Assembly: GCF_006489205.2 (NCBI RefSeq) | Contig: NZ_VFYR02000002.1 | Location: forward strand, 434,001 to 498,000 | Direction: 5' to 3' | DNA length: 64,000 bases | From: Brevibacterium sp. XM4083 | Lineage (GTDB): Bacteria > Actinomycetota > Actinomycetes > Actinomycetales > Brevibacteriaceae | In this document: in pieces, positions 17,391 to 25,817 of the stretch | Layout of the letters: the number at the start of each line of letters is the position of its first letter | How positions within the stretch are numbered: the first letter of the stretch is position 1 | Notes under the pieces: model-generated | What the model was told of the DNA's origin: nothing | What the model saw: the letters and a program-made list of their open reading frames with translations, nothing else | Databases searched by the model: none | Position numbers and translations under genes: made by a program

Positions 17391-18562
17391 AGAACGCTCC
17401 GGGACAGTTCGTCCTCGATGCGGGCCGAGAGGACCTCTTCGATCTCCGGCACCTGGATCTTCTGGATGACCTCGTTGAAGAAGCCCCGGACGACGAGCTG
17501 GCGGGCGACGTCCTCGGGGATGCCGCGCGACATCAGGTAGAAGAGGTGCTCCTCATCGAAGCGACCGGTCGACGAGGCGTGTCCGGCTCCTTCGATGTCA
17601 CCGGTCTCGATCTCGAGGTTCGGCACGGAGTCGGCGCGCGCCCCATCGGTGAGGATGAGGTTGCGGTTGAGCTCGTACGTGTCGATGCCGAGCGCCTCGG
17701 GGCGGATGAGGACGTCGCCGATCCACACGCTGCGCGCGTCCTTGCCCTGCAGGGCGCCCTTGTACATGACGTTCGACGTCGCCTTCGCGGTGTTGTGGTC
17801 GATGTACGTGCGGTGCTCGAGGTGCTGGCCGGCATCGGCGAAGTAGAGGCCGAGGAGTTCGGCCTCGCCGCCGTTGGCGGAGTAGCGGACGTTGGCGTTG
17901 AGCCGGACGATATCACCGCCGAGGGTGACGACGATGTGCTTGAGCTTCGCGTCCTTGCCGACGATCGCGTCGTGCTGGCCGAGGTGCTGCGCACCGTCGT
18001 CCCACAGCTGCAGGGAGACGAAGGTGAGGTCCGCGCCGTCGCCGACGACGAGGGAGACGAGCTCGGAGTAGCGGGTCAGTCCCTCGTGCTCGACGACGAT
18101 CGTCGCCTTCGCGTTCGCTCCCACGGACACGACGACATGGCCGTGGACGAGGTCGGTGCCGGTGCCGTCGGCGTGGATGACGACCGCCTCGGTGAGCTCC
18201 GTGTCAGCGGACACCGTGTAGTGGGTGACGGAGCTCGTGCGATTCGCGGCCACAGCGGCCGCCCGGTCCTCGGGTTCGAGGATGCCGAGCTCCTGGGCGG
18301 CGTCGAGGCTGATCTCCTCGACGGTGACGCCGGCAGGCAGCTCGCCGGTGACGTTCAGGCGCGCCTCGCCGGGCGCATCGGCGAAGAAGTCGCTGAGCTT
18401 GCGCACGGGCGAGAAGCGCCACTCCTCCTCCCGGCCGGTGGGCACGGGGAAGTCGGCGACGTCGAAGCTGCGGGTGCGCGCGTCGCGCTTGGCGTCGGGC
18501 ACGTGGACGCCCGCGCCGTGCGAATGCTCGGAGACGCCGAGCGGGTTGGTGGTGTCAGTCAC
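17387..18562 (-). CDS. sufD: SufD, scaffold subunit of the SufBCD complex
   Basis: SufD pairs with SufB and SufC to form the Fe-S scaffold. The 391-residue protein has an N-terminal helical part with REEEWRFSPVRKLSDF, the beta-helix core (YIDHNTAKATSNVMYKG), and the conserved C-terminal ending [20 protein letters not shown], close to that of SufB. A 33-nt gap separates it from sufB. Confidence 0.94.
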   Translation of the reverse strand: MTDTTNPLGVSEHSHGAGVHVPDAKRDARTRSFDVADFPVPTGREEEWRFSPVRKLSDFFADAPGEARLNVTGELPAGVTVEEISLDAAQELGILEPEDRAAAVAANRTSSVTHYTVSADTELTEAVVIHADGTGTDLVHGHVVVSVGANAKATIVVEHEGLTRYSELVSLVVGDGADLTFVSLQLWDDGAQHLGQHDAIVGKDAKLKHIVVTLGGDIVRLNANVRYSANGGEAELLGLYFADAGQHLEHRTYIDHNTAKATSNVMYKGALQGKDARSVWIGDVLIRPEALGIDTYELNRNLILTDGARADSVPNLEIETGDIEGAGHASSTGRFDEEHLFYLMSRGIPEDVARQLVVRGFFNEVIQKIQVPEIEEVLSARIEDELSRSVL

Positions 18563-18595
18563 AAAATCTCCTTAAGCGTGCAGTCGGTCGCGGGC

Positions 18596-20026
18596 TCAGC
18601 CCACGGCGCCTTCCATCTGCAGTTCGATGAGGCGGTTGAGCTCGAGGGCGTACTCCATCGGCAGCTCGCGGGCGATCGGCTCGACGAAGCCGCGCACGAT
18701 CATCGCCATCGCCTCGGTCTCCTCGAGGCCGCGCGACATGAGGTAGAAGAGCTGGTCCTCACTCACCTTCGACACGGTCGCCTCGTGGCCGAGCGTGACG
18801 TCGTCCTCGCGGATGTCGATGTAGGGGTACGTGTCCGACCGGGAGATGTTGTCGACGAGCAGGGCATCGCAGAGCACGTTGTTCGACGAGCCCTCGGCAC
18901 CCGGGTAGACGTGGACGAGTCCGCGGTAGCCGGCGCGACCGCCGCCGCGGGCGACGGACTTCGAGACGATCGAGGACTGCGTGTGCGGGGCGGCGTGGAC
19001 CATCTTCGCACCGGTGTCCTGGTGCTGGCCCTCGCCGGCGAAGGCGACCGAGAGCGTCTCACCGCGAGCGTGTTCGCCCGTCAGCCAGATCGCCGGGTAC
19101 TTCATCGTCACCTTCGAGCCGATGTTGCCGTCGACCCATTCCATCGTCGCGCCCTCTTCGGCGATCGCACGCTTCGTCACGAGGTTGTAGACGTTGTTCG
19201 ACCAGTTCTGGATCGTCGTGTAGCGGACGCGGGCGTCCTTCTTAGCGATGATCTCGACGACGGCGGAGTGGAGCGAGTCCGTCTTGTAGATCGGGGCCGT
19301 GCAGCCCTCGACGTAGTGGACGTACGAGCCCTCGTCGGCGATGATGAGCGTGCGCTCGAACTGGCCCATGTTCTCCGTGTTGATGCGGAAGTAGGCCTGC
19401 AGCGGGATCTCGACGTGGACGCCCTTGGGGACGTAGATGAACGATCCGCCCGACCACACGGCCGTATTCAGCGCCGAGAACTTGTTGTCACCCGAGGGGA
19501 TGACCGAGCCGAAGTACTCCTCGAAGATCTCCGGGTGCTCCTTGAGACCGGTGTCGGTGTCGAGGAAGATGACGCCCTGGCTCTCGAGCTCCTCGTTGAT
19601 CTTGTGGTAGACGACCTCGGACTCGTACTGCGCGGCGACGCCGGCGACGAGGCGCTGCTTCTCCGCCTCCGGGATGCCGAGGCGGTCGTAGGTGTTCTTG
19701 ATGTCCTCGGGCAGGTCCTCCCACGACTGGGCCTGGCCCTCGGTGGAGCGGACGAAGTACTTGATGTCGGCGAAGTCGATCCCCGAGAGGTCAGCACCCC
19801 AGTTCGGCATCGGCTTCTTCTCGAAGAGCTTGAGCGCCTTGAGGCGACGCTGGAGCATCCAGTCCGGTTCGTCCTTGAGCTTCGAGATGTTGCGCACGAC
19901 GTCTTCGTTGAGACCGCGAGCCGCTGCGGCTCCGGCATCGTTCTCGTCGTGCCAGCCGTATGCGTACTGCCCGAGGTCTTTGAGCTCGGGGTTCGCCTCG
20001 ATGATCGGATTGCTTGTGTCAGTCAT
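18596..20026 (-). CDS. sufB: SufB, scaffold subunit of the SufBCD complex
   Basis: SufB is the main cluster-building scaffold protein. The 476-residue product shows [31 protein letters not shown] with a conserved cysteine near residue 241, the core WMTM-like region, and [19 protein letters not shown] near the C-terminus. There is no intein, unlike in several mycobacterial SufB proteins. The start ATG overlaps the sufR stop by 4 nt. Confidence 0.96.
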   Translation of the reverse strand: MTDTSNPIIEANPELKDLGQYAYGWHDENDAGAAAARGLNEDVVRNISKLKDEPDWMLQRRLKALKLFEKKPMPNWGADLSGIDFADIKYFVRSTEGQAQSWEDLPEDIKNTYDRLGIPEAEKQRLVAGVAAQYESEVVYHKINEELESQGVIFLDTDTGLKEHPEIFEEYFGSVIPSGDNKFSALNTAVWSGGSFIYVPKGVHVEIPLQAYFRINTENMGQFERTLIIADEGSYVHYVEGCTAPIYKTDSLHSAVVEIIAKKDARVRYTTIQNWSNNVYNLVTKRAIAEEGATMEWVDGNIGSKVTMKYPAIWLTGEHARGETLSVAFAGEGQHQDTGAKMVHAAPHTQSSIVSKSVARGGGRAGYRGLVHVYPGAEGSSNNVLCDALLVDNISRSDTYPYIDIREDDVTLGHEATVSKVSEDQLFYLMSRGLEETEAMAMIVRGFVEPIARELPMEYALELNRLIELQMEGAVG

Positions 20027-20742
20027 CGTGAACCTCCTTGAGGTCGATCGATTGAGTGGATGAGGGGCCTGGTGAGTTCCGAGGTCGGAATGTGGGTCGT
20101 GCAGACGTGGTCACCGTGGGCGAGCGACGAGAGTCTTCTCACATCGACGCCGAGGTATTCCGAGAACATCGCGAGCTCTGCTTCGCAGATCTCGGGGAAC
20201 TCGGCGGCCACGGATTGGATCGGACAGTGTCCTTGGCACAGCTGCATCGCCTCGAGCGACGTGCCCGCCGCAACCGGTGTCGCCGAGGCGGCGTAGCCCT
20301 CACGGGTGAGCGCTGAGGCCAGGGCTCTCGAGCGCGACGCCACCGACGTCCCGCCCCGCTTCTCGAGCTCTCCGCCGAGGCGGTCGCGCAGCTTGGCGAC
20401 GAAGTCGTCGGAGAAGTCGACGACCGCGTCCTCCCCCATCCGGTCCTGGAAGAACCGGAGGATGTTGACGGCGAACTCGTCGTAGGAGCGGCTGAGTTCG
20501 TCGTGGCCGCGCGAGGTGACGACGTAGTGCCTGGCCGGTCTGCCCCGCCCTGCCTGCTTCCCGGCGAGACCGCGGACCTCGATGAGTCCCTGGCCTTCGA
20601 GCGCGTCGAGGTGACGACGGATCGCTGCCGGGGTGAGCTCAAGGCCCTTTGCCAGCGCCGAGGCGGTGATGGGACCGTCGTCGAGCACGGAGCGGAACAC
20701 CTTCTGCCGGGTCCTGCTGTCGTCCGCGTCGTTCGCAGTCAT
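20023..20742 (-). CDS. sufR: SufR-like Fe-S responsive repressor
   Basis: A 239-residue regulator with an N-terminal winged helix-turn-helix ([27 protein letters not shown], about residues 24-50) and a basic wing ([15 protein letters not shown]). The C-terminal domain has the cysteine pattern LCQGHCPIQ ... EICEAEL ... HVCTTHIP, suited to binding an Fe-S cluster. SufR proteins repress suf genes when the cluster is present and release when it is lost. The gene leads the operon, overlaps sufB by 4 nt, and has a strong ribosome site (GGGAGG) and an operator-like palindrome at its promoter. Confidence 0.93.
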   Translation of the reverse strand: MTANDADDSRTRQKVFRSVLDDGPITASALAKGLELTPAAIRRHLDALEGQGLIEVRGLAGKQAGRGRPARHYVVTSRGHDELSRSYDEFAVNILRFFQDRMGEDAVVDFSDDFVAKLRDRLGGELEKRGGTSVASRSRALASALTREGYAASATPVAAGTSLEAMQLCQGHCPIQSVAAEFPEICEAELAMFSEYLGVDVRRLSSLAHGDHVCTTHIPTSELTRPLIHSIDRPQGGSR

Positions 20743-20764
20743 AGTCCACCTCCCTTGACTAACA

Positions 20765-20778
20765 CAACACTATTGTTG
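20765..20778. promoter_or_regulatory. SufR operator CAAC-N6-GTTG
   Basis: The plus strand reads CAAC-ACTATT-GTTG, exactly the CAAC-N6-GTTG palindrome described for cyanobacterial SufR. It overlaps the proposed -10 box, so a bound repressor would block the suf promoter. Confidence 0.75.
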
Positions 20779-20796
20779 CGTAAATTGTTTCGTAAA
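20767..20796 (-). promoter_or_regulatory. Predicted suf operon promoter
   Basis: On the minus strand TTTACG (20796-20791) and TAGTGT (20772-20767) stand 18 nt apart, 25 nt before the sufR start. A second TTTACG lies at 20784-20779, giving a 12-nt near-repeat TTTACG-N-AACAA. Confidence 0.5.
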
Positions 20797-20861
20797 ACTA
20801 GGTGAGCCTAACTGAAGGCCCGGTTTCGACGGGACGTTTCGACCGGTCGTAGAATGGTCGG

Positions 20862-21797
20862 GTGGCACAATCGGCACTCCTCATCCGTGGGCTGCGCTAT
20901 TCCTACGGGGCGCACCACGTCGTCGACGGCATCGACCTCGACGCCCGCGTCGGCACCGTCCTCGGCGTTCTCGGCCCCAACGGGGCGGGCAAGTCGACGA
21001 CGATCGCACTCGCCGTCGGCTCGAAGCGGCCCGACGCCGGAACCGTGGAGATCTTCGGTCGCGACCCGTACCGCCGCCACGAGGAGACCGCACAGCTCGC
21101 CGGTGTCATGCTCCAGGACGGCGGCCTGCCGATGAGCGCGAAGCCGCTCGCCGTCCTCCGCCACCTCGCCGCCCTCTATCCCGATCCGCGCCCGCTCGAC
21201 GAGCTCGTCGAACCGCTCGGCATCCGCGAGTTCGCCAACCGGTCGATCCGCCGGCTCTCCGGCGGACAGCGCCAGCGCGTGGCGCTCGCCGCCGCCCTCA
21301 TCGGCCGTCCCCGCATCGTCTTCCTCGACGAGCCGAGCGCCGGGCTCGACCCGCAGGCCCGTGAGGTCGTACACGAGGTCATCGGCGACCTCGCCGCCTC
21401 CGGGGTCAGCGTCGTCCTCACCACGCATGACCTCGCCGAGGCGGAGAAGCTCGCCGAGGACATCGTCGTCGTCGACCGCGGCAGGATCATCGCCCGCGGT
21501 GCCCCCGCGGAGCTGCGCGGCGCCTCGGCGGCGGGACGTCGGCTCGTCATCACCGTGCCCGACGCTCCCGACCCGTCGACGGACGCCGGACGGGAGCTGA
21601 CCACTGCCCTGACCGCCGTCGCCCCCGCCTCGGTGCAGGGCACGCTCATCGTCGCCGCAGGGAACCTCGACAGCGCGCGCATCGCCGCCCTGTGCACGGT
21701 CATCGCCGAGGCGGGGCTGACGATCGGGGACATCAGCATGCAGTCGCAGTCGCTGGCCGATGTCTTCTTCGAACTCACGGGAAGGCCGCTGCGATGA
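20862..21797 (+). CDS. ABC transporter ATP-binding protein, drug/antibiotic exporter type
   Basis: A 311-residue ATPase of the CcmA/DrrA type. Walker A is GPNGAGKSTT (residue ~39), signature LSGGQRQR, Walker B IVFLDEPSAGLD, and the switch histidine is in LTTHDLAEAE. An extra C-terminal ~80 residues follow the nucleotide-binding domain, as in this exporter class. GTG 20862 is the only suitable start. The stop overlaps the permease start by 4 nt. A similar ABC pair lies between sufR and ctaA in many actinobacteria, but the substrate is unknown. Confidence 0.9.
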   Translation: MAQSALLIRGLRYSYGAHHVVDGIDLDARVGTVLGVLGPNGAGKSTTIALAVGSKRPDAGTVEIFGRDPYRRHEETAQLAGVMLQDGGLPMSAKPLAVLRHLAALYPDPRPLDELVEPLGIREFANRSIRRLSGGQRQRVALAAALIGRPRIVFLDEPSAGLDPQAREVVHEVIGDLAASGVSVVLTTHDLAEAEKLAEDIVVVDRGRIIARGAPAELRGASAAGRRLVITVPDAPDPSTDAGRELTTALTAVAPASVQGTLIVAAGNLDSARIAALCTVIAEAGLTIGDISMQSQSLADVFFELTGRPLR

Positions 21798-22579
21798 CCG
21801 AGACGACAGTCAGCGGCGCGGGTGCCTCCCAGCCGTCCACGGCACCGGGCATGCGCGCCCGGCGGGTGTTCGCCCAGGCGAAGTTCGAGACCGCAGCCGT
21901 GCTCCGCAACGGCGAACAGCTCCTGCTCGCGCTCATCCTCCCGCTCGGACTCCTCGTCTTCCTCACGACGACTCCCCTGCTCGACGCGCTCGGGGCGATC
22001 CCGGCCGGCGGCGACCGGCTGAGCATCGCGTTGCCCGGCACCCTCGGTCTCTGCCTGGCCTCGACGGCGTTCACCGGGCAGGCGATCGCCACCGCCTTCG
22101 ACCGGCGCTACGGGGTGCTCGCCCAGCTCGCGACGACGCCGCTGGGCACGACAGGCCTCATCCTCGGCAAGCTCGGGGCGGTCATCGGCGTCGTCGTCAT
22201 CCAGTACGCGCTCGCGTTCGGCATAGCCGCCGTCCTCGGCTACCGCGGCGGACTCGACGTCCTCGCGCTCATCATCACCACGATCCTCGGTACTGCGGCC
22301 CTGCTCGCGCTCGGGCTGCTCATGGCCGGCACGCTGCGCGCCGAGGCGACCCTGGGCGCTGCCAATCTCGTCTGGGTCCTCATGGCCGGTGCCGGCGGAC
22401 TCGTCCTTCCCGCCACCGGCGAATGGGGAACCATCGTCGGCTGCCTTCCCTCCGGTGCCCTCGGGGACGCGATGCGCGCGAGCCTCGCCGGCACCTGGGA
22501 CGTCACAGCTTTGATCGTGCTCCTCGTCTGGAGCCTGGTGGGAGCGCTTGCCGCACGCAGGTGGTTCCGCTTCGAATGA
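21794..22579 (+). CDS. ABC-2 type transporter permease
   Basis: A 261-residue membrane protein with about six helices (around residues 40-60, 75-95, 125-145, 155-180, 185-205 and 235-255). It has the ABC-2 pattern, including a conserved TAFDRRYGVLAQLATTPLG loop with a coupling helix. It partners the ATPase upstream, with which it overlaps by 4 nt. The downstream ctaA start region overlaps its stop. Confidence 0.88.
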   Translation: MTETTVSGAGASQPSTAPGMRARRVFAQAKFETAAVLRNGEQLLLALILPLGLLVFLTTTPLLDALGAIPAGGDRLSIALPGTLGLCLASTAFTGQAIATAFDRRYGVLAQLATTPLGTTGLILGKLGAVIGVVVIQYALAFGIAAVLGYRGGLDVLALIITTILGTAALLALGLLMAGTLRAEATLGAANLVWVLMAGAGGLVLPATGEWGTIVGCLPSGALGDAMRASLAGTWDVTALIVLLVWSLVGALAARRWFRFE

Positions 22580-22593
22580 ACAGAGGAATGCGC

Positions 22594-23499
22594 ATGAAGA
22601 ACCAAGTGACCCGAATCCGGTTCGCCGCGTGGGCGATGCTCATCGCTCAGGCCGGGATCATCTTCACCGGCGGCATCGTCCGCCTCACCGGCTCCGGACT
22701 GGGCTGCTCGGACTGGCCGAAGTGCACCCCGGATTCGCTCGTGCCCACGCAGGCGATGGGCTTCCACGGTCTCATCGAGTTCGGCAACCGCCTGCTCGCC
22801 GTGGTCCTCGCCCTCATCGGCGTCGCGATCCTCGTCCTCCTCTGGCGTCACCGGAAGGCGCGCCCGGATCTCTTCTGGCTCAACATCGCGCTCACGGCGA
22901 TCGTGCCGATCCAGGCGGTGATGGGCGGGATCACCGTGTGGACGAAGCTCAACCCGTGGGTCGTCGCCGGACACTTCGTCCCCTCGGCCATCGCCGTCGG
23001 CGTCGCCGCGTACTTCGTCCGCCGTACCTATGACACCGGTGTGCGCACCGGAGAGAAGGCGCCGTCCCCGCTGCCGGCCCTCGGGTGGGCGATTCTCGTG
23101 CTCACAGCGATCGTCGTGTTCTTCGGTGTGCTCACCACCGGCGCCGGCCCCCACTCGGGATCGACGATCTCGACGCGCAACGGCCTCGACAACATCTGGA
23201 TCACCCGCTTCCACGCGTTCCCCGTGTGGCTGCTCGTCATCTCGACGATCGCCGCGCTCGTCGTCGCGCGCAAGCGCTGGGCCCCGATGGTGCGCCCCCT
23301 CGTCGTCCTCCTCATCGTCGAGCTCGCACAGGGACTCATCGGGTACGTCCAGTACTTCACCGGTGTGCCCTGGGTGCTCGTGGCATTCCATATGATCGGT
23401 CTCTCGGCTACGATCGCAGCCAGTGTCGCTGTGCTCGACAGCGCGTACCCGAGGAGAACCCATGTCAACGCCGATCGTTCCGTGTCTGTGGTTCACTGA
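22594..23499 (+). CDS. ctaA: Heme A synthase (CtaA/COX15)
   Basis: CtaA oxidises the C8 methyl of heme O to form heme A for cytochrome aa3 oxidase. The protein (301 residues from this start) has eight hydrophobic segments. Key histidines stand in MGFHGLIEFGNR, VAGHFVPSA, ITRFHAFPVWL and VLVAFHMIGLS, matching the heme-ligating and catalytic positions. The SGLGCSDWPKC loop contains the paired cysteines found in many actinobacterial CtaA. Starts at 22576 and 22588 are in frame. ATG 22594 is preferred because AGAGGA lies 6 nt before it. The last 38 nt overlap the next gene. Confidence 0.93.
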   Translation: MKNQVTRIRFAAWAMLIAQAGIIFTGGIVRLTGSGLGCSDWPKCTPDSLVPTQAMGFHGLIEFGNRLLAVVLALIGVAILVLLWRHRKARPDLFWLNIALTAIVPIQAVMGGITVWTKLNPWVVAGHFVPSAIAVGVAAYFVRRTYDTGVRTGEKAPSPLPALGWAILVLTAIVVFFGVLTTGAGPHSGSTISTRNGLDNIWITRFHAFPVWLLVISTIAALVVARKRWAPMVRPLVVLLIVELAQGLIGYVQYFTGVPWVLVAFHMIGLSATIAASVAVLDSAYPRRTHVNADRSVSVVH

Positions 23500-23926
23500 C
23501 CGCGCCGAGGAGGCGATGGAGTTCTACTGCTCCGTCTTCCCGAACTCGCGCATCGTCTCGATCGAGCGGTATCCCGATGAGAGTCTCGACGAGCACTTCG
23601 TCGGGATGAGCGGGAAGGTCATCACCGGCGTCTTCGAGCTCGACGGCAACCGCTTCATCTGCCTCGACGGCGGACCCGCGTTCACCTTCAATGAGGCGAT
23701 CTCGCTGACTGTCGAATGCGCCGACCAGGCGGAGATCGACCACTACTGGCAGGCGCTGTCCGCGGTGCCCGAGTCCGAGCAGTGCGGCTGGCTCAAGGAC
23801 CGGTACGGGATCAGCTGGCAGATCGTGCCGAAGAACCTCGACGAGCTGATGACCGGCGACGCTCAGGTGCGCGCACTCATGGGGATGAAGAGGATCGTCA
23901 TCGCCGACCTCGTCGCCGCCGGCTGA
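23462..23926 (+). CDS. VOC/glyoxalase-fold protein, PhnB-like
   Basis: A 154-residue protein of the vicinal-oxygen-chelate fold, 3-demethylubiquinone methyltransferase-like (PhnB) subgroup. It has PCLWFTDRAEEAMEFYCSVFPNSRI at the N-terminus, FICLDGGPAFTFNEAISL in the middle and WLKDRYGISWQIVP near residue 118, all typical. The reaction is unknown; members bind metals or small ligands. ATG 23462 has an AGGAG site and lies inside the end of ctaA in another frame. Confidence 0.85.
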   Translation: MSTPIVPCLWFTDRAEEAMEFYCSVFPNSRIVSIERYPDESLDEHFVGMSGKVITGVFELDGNRFICLDGGPAFTFNEAISLTVECADQAEIDHYWQALSAVPESEQCGWLKDRYGISWQIVPKNLDELMTGDAQVRALMGMKRIVIADLVAAG

Positions 23927-23942
23927 CCTGCCGGCTCAGGAA

Positions 23943-24000
23943 CAGCCTCGGCGTGCCTGCACCACCCGGAGACTCACTGACAACCTCGGCGCGCCTGCGC
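23943..24000. repeat. Two-unit repeat with CCTCGGCG core between convergent genes
   Basis: AGCCTCGGCGTGCCTGCACC is followed about 38 nt later by AACCTCGGCGCGCCTGCGCC. The spacer includes ACTCACTGAC. The core is the reverse complement of the CGCCGAGG motif in other intergenic repeats of this window. It lies between the stop of the VOC gene and the 3' end of ctaB. Confidence 0.55.
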
Positions 24001-24100
24001 CACTCGCAGCTGCGCAGTTCGTTCACTCAGGGATGAGCACACCGTGGGCACGGGTGGTGCGTGGAACCTCAGGTGCGGGGCGGCAGAAGCTAGCCGCCGG

Positions 24101-25087
24101 TCACCAGAGGCTCGGCAGCAGCGGGGTGACGAACGGGTCGACGGCGACGGCGAGGAAGAGCACCGACAGGTACGTGATCGAGCCGTGGAAGACCTTCATC
24201 GCCCGCAGCGAGGTGCCGCTGAGACCCTTCTTCGCGCGGGACACGAGCTGGTAGCAGGACCAGAGGAACCAGGCACCGGCGAGCACTGCAACGGCCGTGT
24301 AGACCGGGCCCATCGGGGCGACGGGGATGAGCACGAGCGAGGTGAGCACCATCGCCCAGGCGTAGAGGATGATCTGGCGGCCCACCGAGGTCGGCGGGAC
24401 CTTCGACGGCAGCATCGGCACACCGGCGGCGTCGTAGTCGGCCTTGTACTTGATTGCGAGCGGCCAGTAGTGCGGCGGCGTCCAGAAGAAGATGACGAGG
24501 AAGAGGATGACCGGCTCCCACGACAGTCCGCCGGTCACCGCCGACCAGCCGATGAGCACCGGCATGCAGCCGGCCGCGCCGCCCCACACGATGTTCTGCG
24601 TCGTCCGGCGCTTGAGGACGAGCGTGTAGAAGACCGCGTAGAGGAGGATCGCCGAGGCGGTCAGTCCTGCCGTCACCCAGTTCGTGAAACCGCCGAGCCA
24701 GAAGATCGATCCGATGCCGAGGACGAAGGCGAAGATCAGGGCCGCGCGCGGCGAGATCTCGCCGGTGACGAGCGGACGGTGCTTCGTCCGATCCATCTTC
24801 GCGTCGATGTCGCGGTCGACGTAGCAGTTGAACACCGACGCCGAGGCGGCTGCGGCGGCCCCGCCGATGAGGGTGTTGAGGACGAGCCAGAGATTCGGCA
24901 TGCCGTTGGCGGCGAGGAACATCACCGGGGCGGTGGTGACGAGGAGGAGTTCGATGACCCGCGGCTTCGTCAGGGCGATGTAGGCGCCGATGATCGACCG
25001 GGGTTTCTGCGAGTGTCGAGCTTCGTCGATGGTCCTCTGCAGAGGTCGTTCACTCTGCGTGCCCGGGTTCTGACGAAGTTCACTCAC
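24101..25087 (-). CDS. ctaB: Protoheme IX farnesyltransferase (CtaB/CyoE)
   Basis: CtaB farnesylates heme b to heme O, the step before CtaA. The 328-residue protein has the UbiA-type prenyltransferase motifs [20 protein letters not shown] (first aspartate-rich motif, about residue 105) and [17 protein letters not shown] plus [14 protein letters not shown] (second motif, about residue 225). About nine membrane helices are visible. An extra soluble N-terminus of ~35 residues precedes the first helix. It is convergent with the VOC gene. Confidence 0.95.
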   Translation of the reverse strand: MSELRQNPGTQSERPLQRTIDEARHSQKPRSIIGAYIALTKPRVIELLLVTTAPVMFLAANGMPNLWLVLNTLIGGAAAAASASVFNCYVDRDIDAKMDRTKHRPLVTGEISPRAALIFAFVLGIGSIFWLGGFTNWVTAGLTASAILLYAVFYTLVLKRRTTQNIVWGGAAGCMPVLIGWSAVTGGLSWEPVILFLVIFFWTPPHYWPLAIKYKADYDAAGVPMLPSKVPPTSVGRQIILYAWAMVLTSLVLIPVAPMGPVYTAVAVLAGAWFLWSCYQLVSRAKKGLSGTSLRAMKVFHGSITYLSVLFLAVAVDPFVTPLLPSLW

Positions 25088-25098
25088 GAGACACGATT

Positions 25099-25641
25099 CT
25101 ACTCTGTGTCGAATGAATTTCCAGTTGGGGTCGGGCGAGTCGCCCTGTCATCGGGACCGGATGCGCGGTCAGCGGGACCCTGCGCGCGCTCACGGCGGCG
25201 GTGGAGAAGCACCGCGACGCCCCCGACGACCAGCCCCACCACGACGAGTGCGGCCCACAGGACCGCCGCGAGGACGACCAGTCCGAGCCCCGCGAGGGGG
25301 TCGTCGAGTGTGAGCATCTCGACATCGAGGATGAGGCCGTAGGCTCCGGCGACCACTGTGAAGACCACCGCCGCCCACCAGATGAGGCCGGCAGGTCGGG
25401 CGATCGCGAGGACGACGAGGACGACGAGGAAGGGGCCCGCGCCGAGGAGGAAGGCGAGCAGCCAGCTCCCGACCGCCTCGGCGCCGGCATCGTTTCCGAA
25501 TGGCTCGAGGAAGAGGGTCGTGAAGACGATCCGCCAGACGAGGACGAGGACGGTCAGGCTGATGCCGAGGATCCGGAATGTCCGCGCATGGCGCGCGGGT
25601 GATCGACGAGACAGGGGCGGGTGTTGGAGGCTGCGGGGAAT
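25099..25641 (-). CDS. Membrane protein between ctaB and tkt, start unclear
   Basis: Four hydrophobic helices are visible in the common C-terminal ~170 residues ([73 protein letters not shown]). A short basic tail follows. No characterised family is recognised. The start is hard to place. The frame reaches ATG 25788, but that would leave almost no room for the divergent tkt promoter and adds ~50 residues without features. A good AAGGAG site stands 8 nt before an ATT codon at 25641, used here; TTG further upstream is another option. It lies 11 nt before ctaB in the same orientation. Confidence 0.6.
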   Translation of the reverse strand: MPRSLQHPPLSRRSPARHARTFRILGISLTVLVLVWRIVFTTLFLEPFGNDAGAEAVGSWLLAFLLGAGPFLVVLVVLAIARPAGLIWWAAVVFTVVAGAYGLILDVEMLTLDDPLAGLGLVVLAAVLWAALVVVGLVVGGVAVLLHRRRERAQGPADRASGPDDRATRPTPTGNSFDTE

Positions 25642-25817
25642 GGGGAGTTCTCCTTGAGGCGAGCGTGGACGTGCCGGTGACGAGGTTCGGGCAGCACAGT
25701 GGGGACACTGCCAGCGTAGTGGCTGTATCAACCGGTGTCCGGACGGGGAGGGTCGGGCCGGTGCGCGGTAGAGTTTGAGAGGACGCATCGCCGACGACAG
25801 AAGGAACGCTCTCAGAC

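Noticed and set aside
14514..20026. Intein in SufB or missing suf gene
   Set aside because: SufB has normal length without an insertion and the operon has all of B, D, C, S, U and T.
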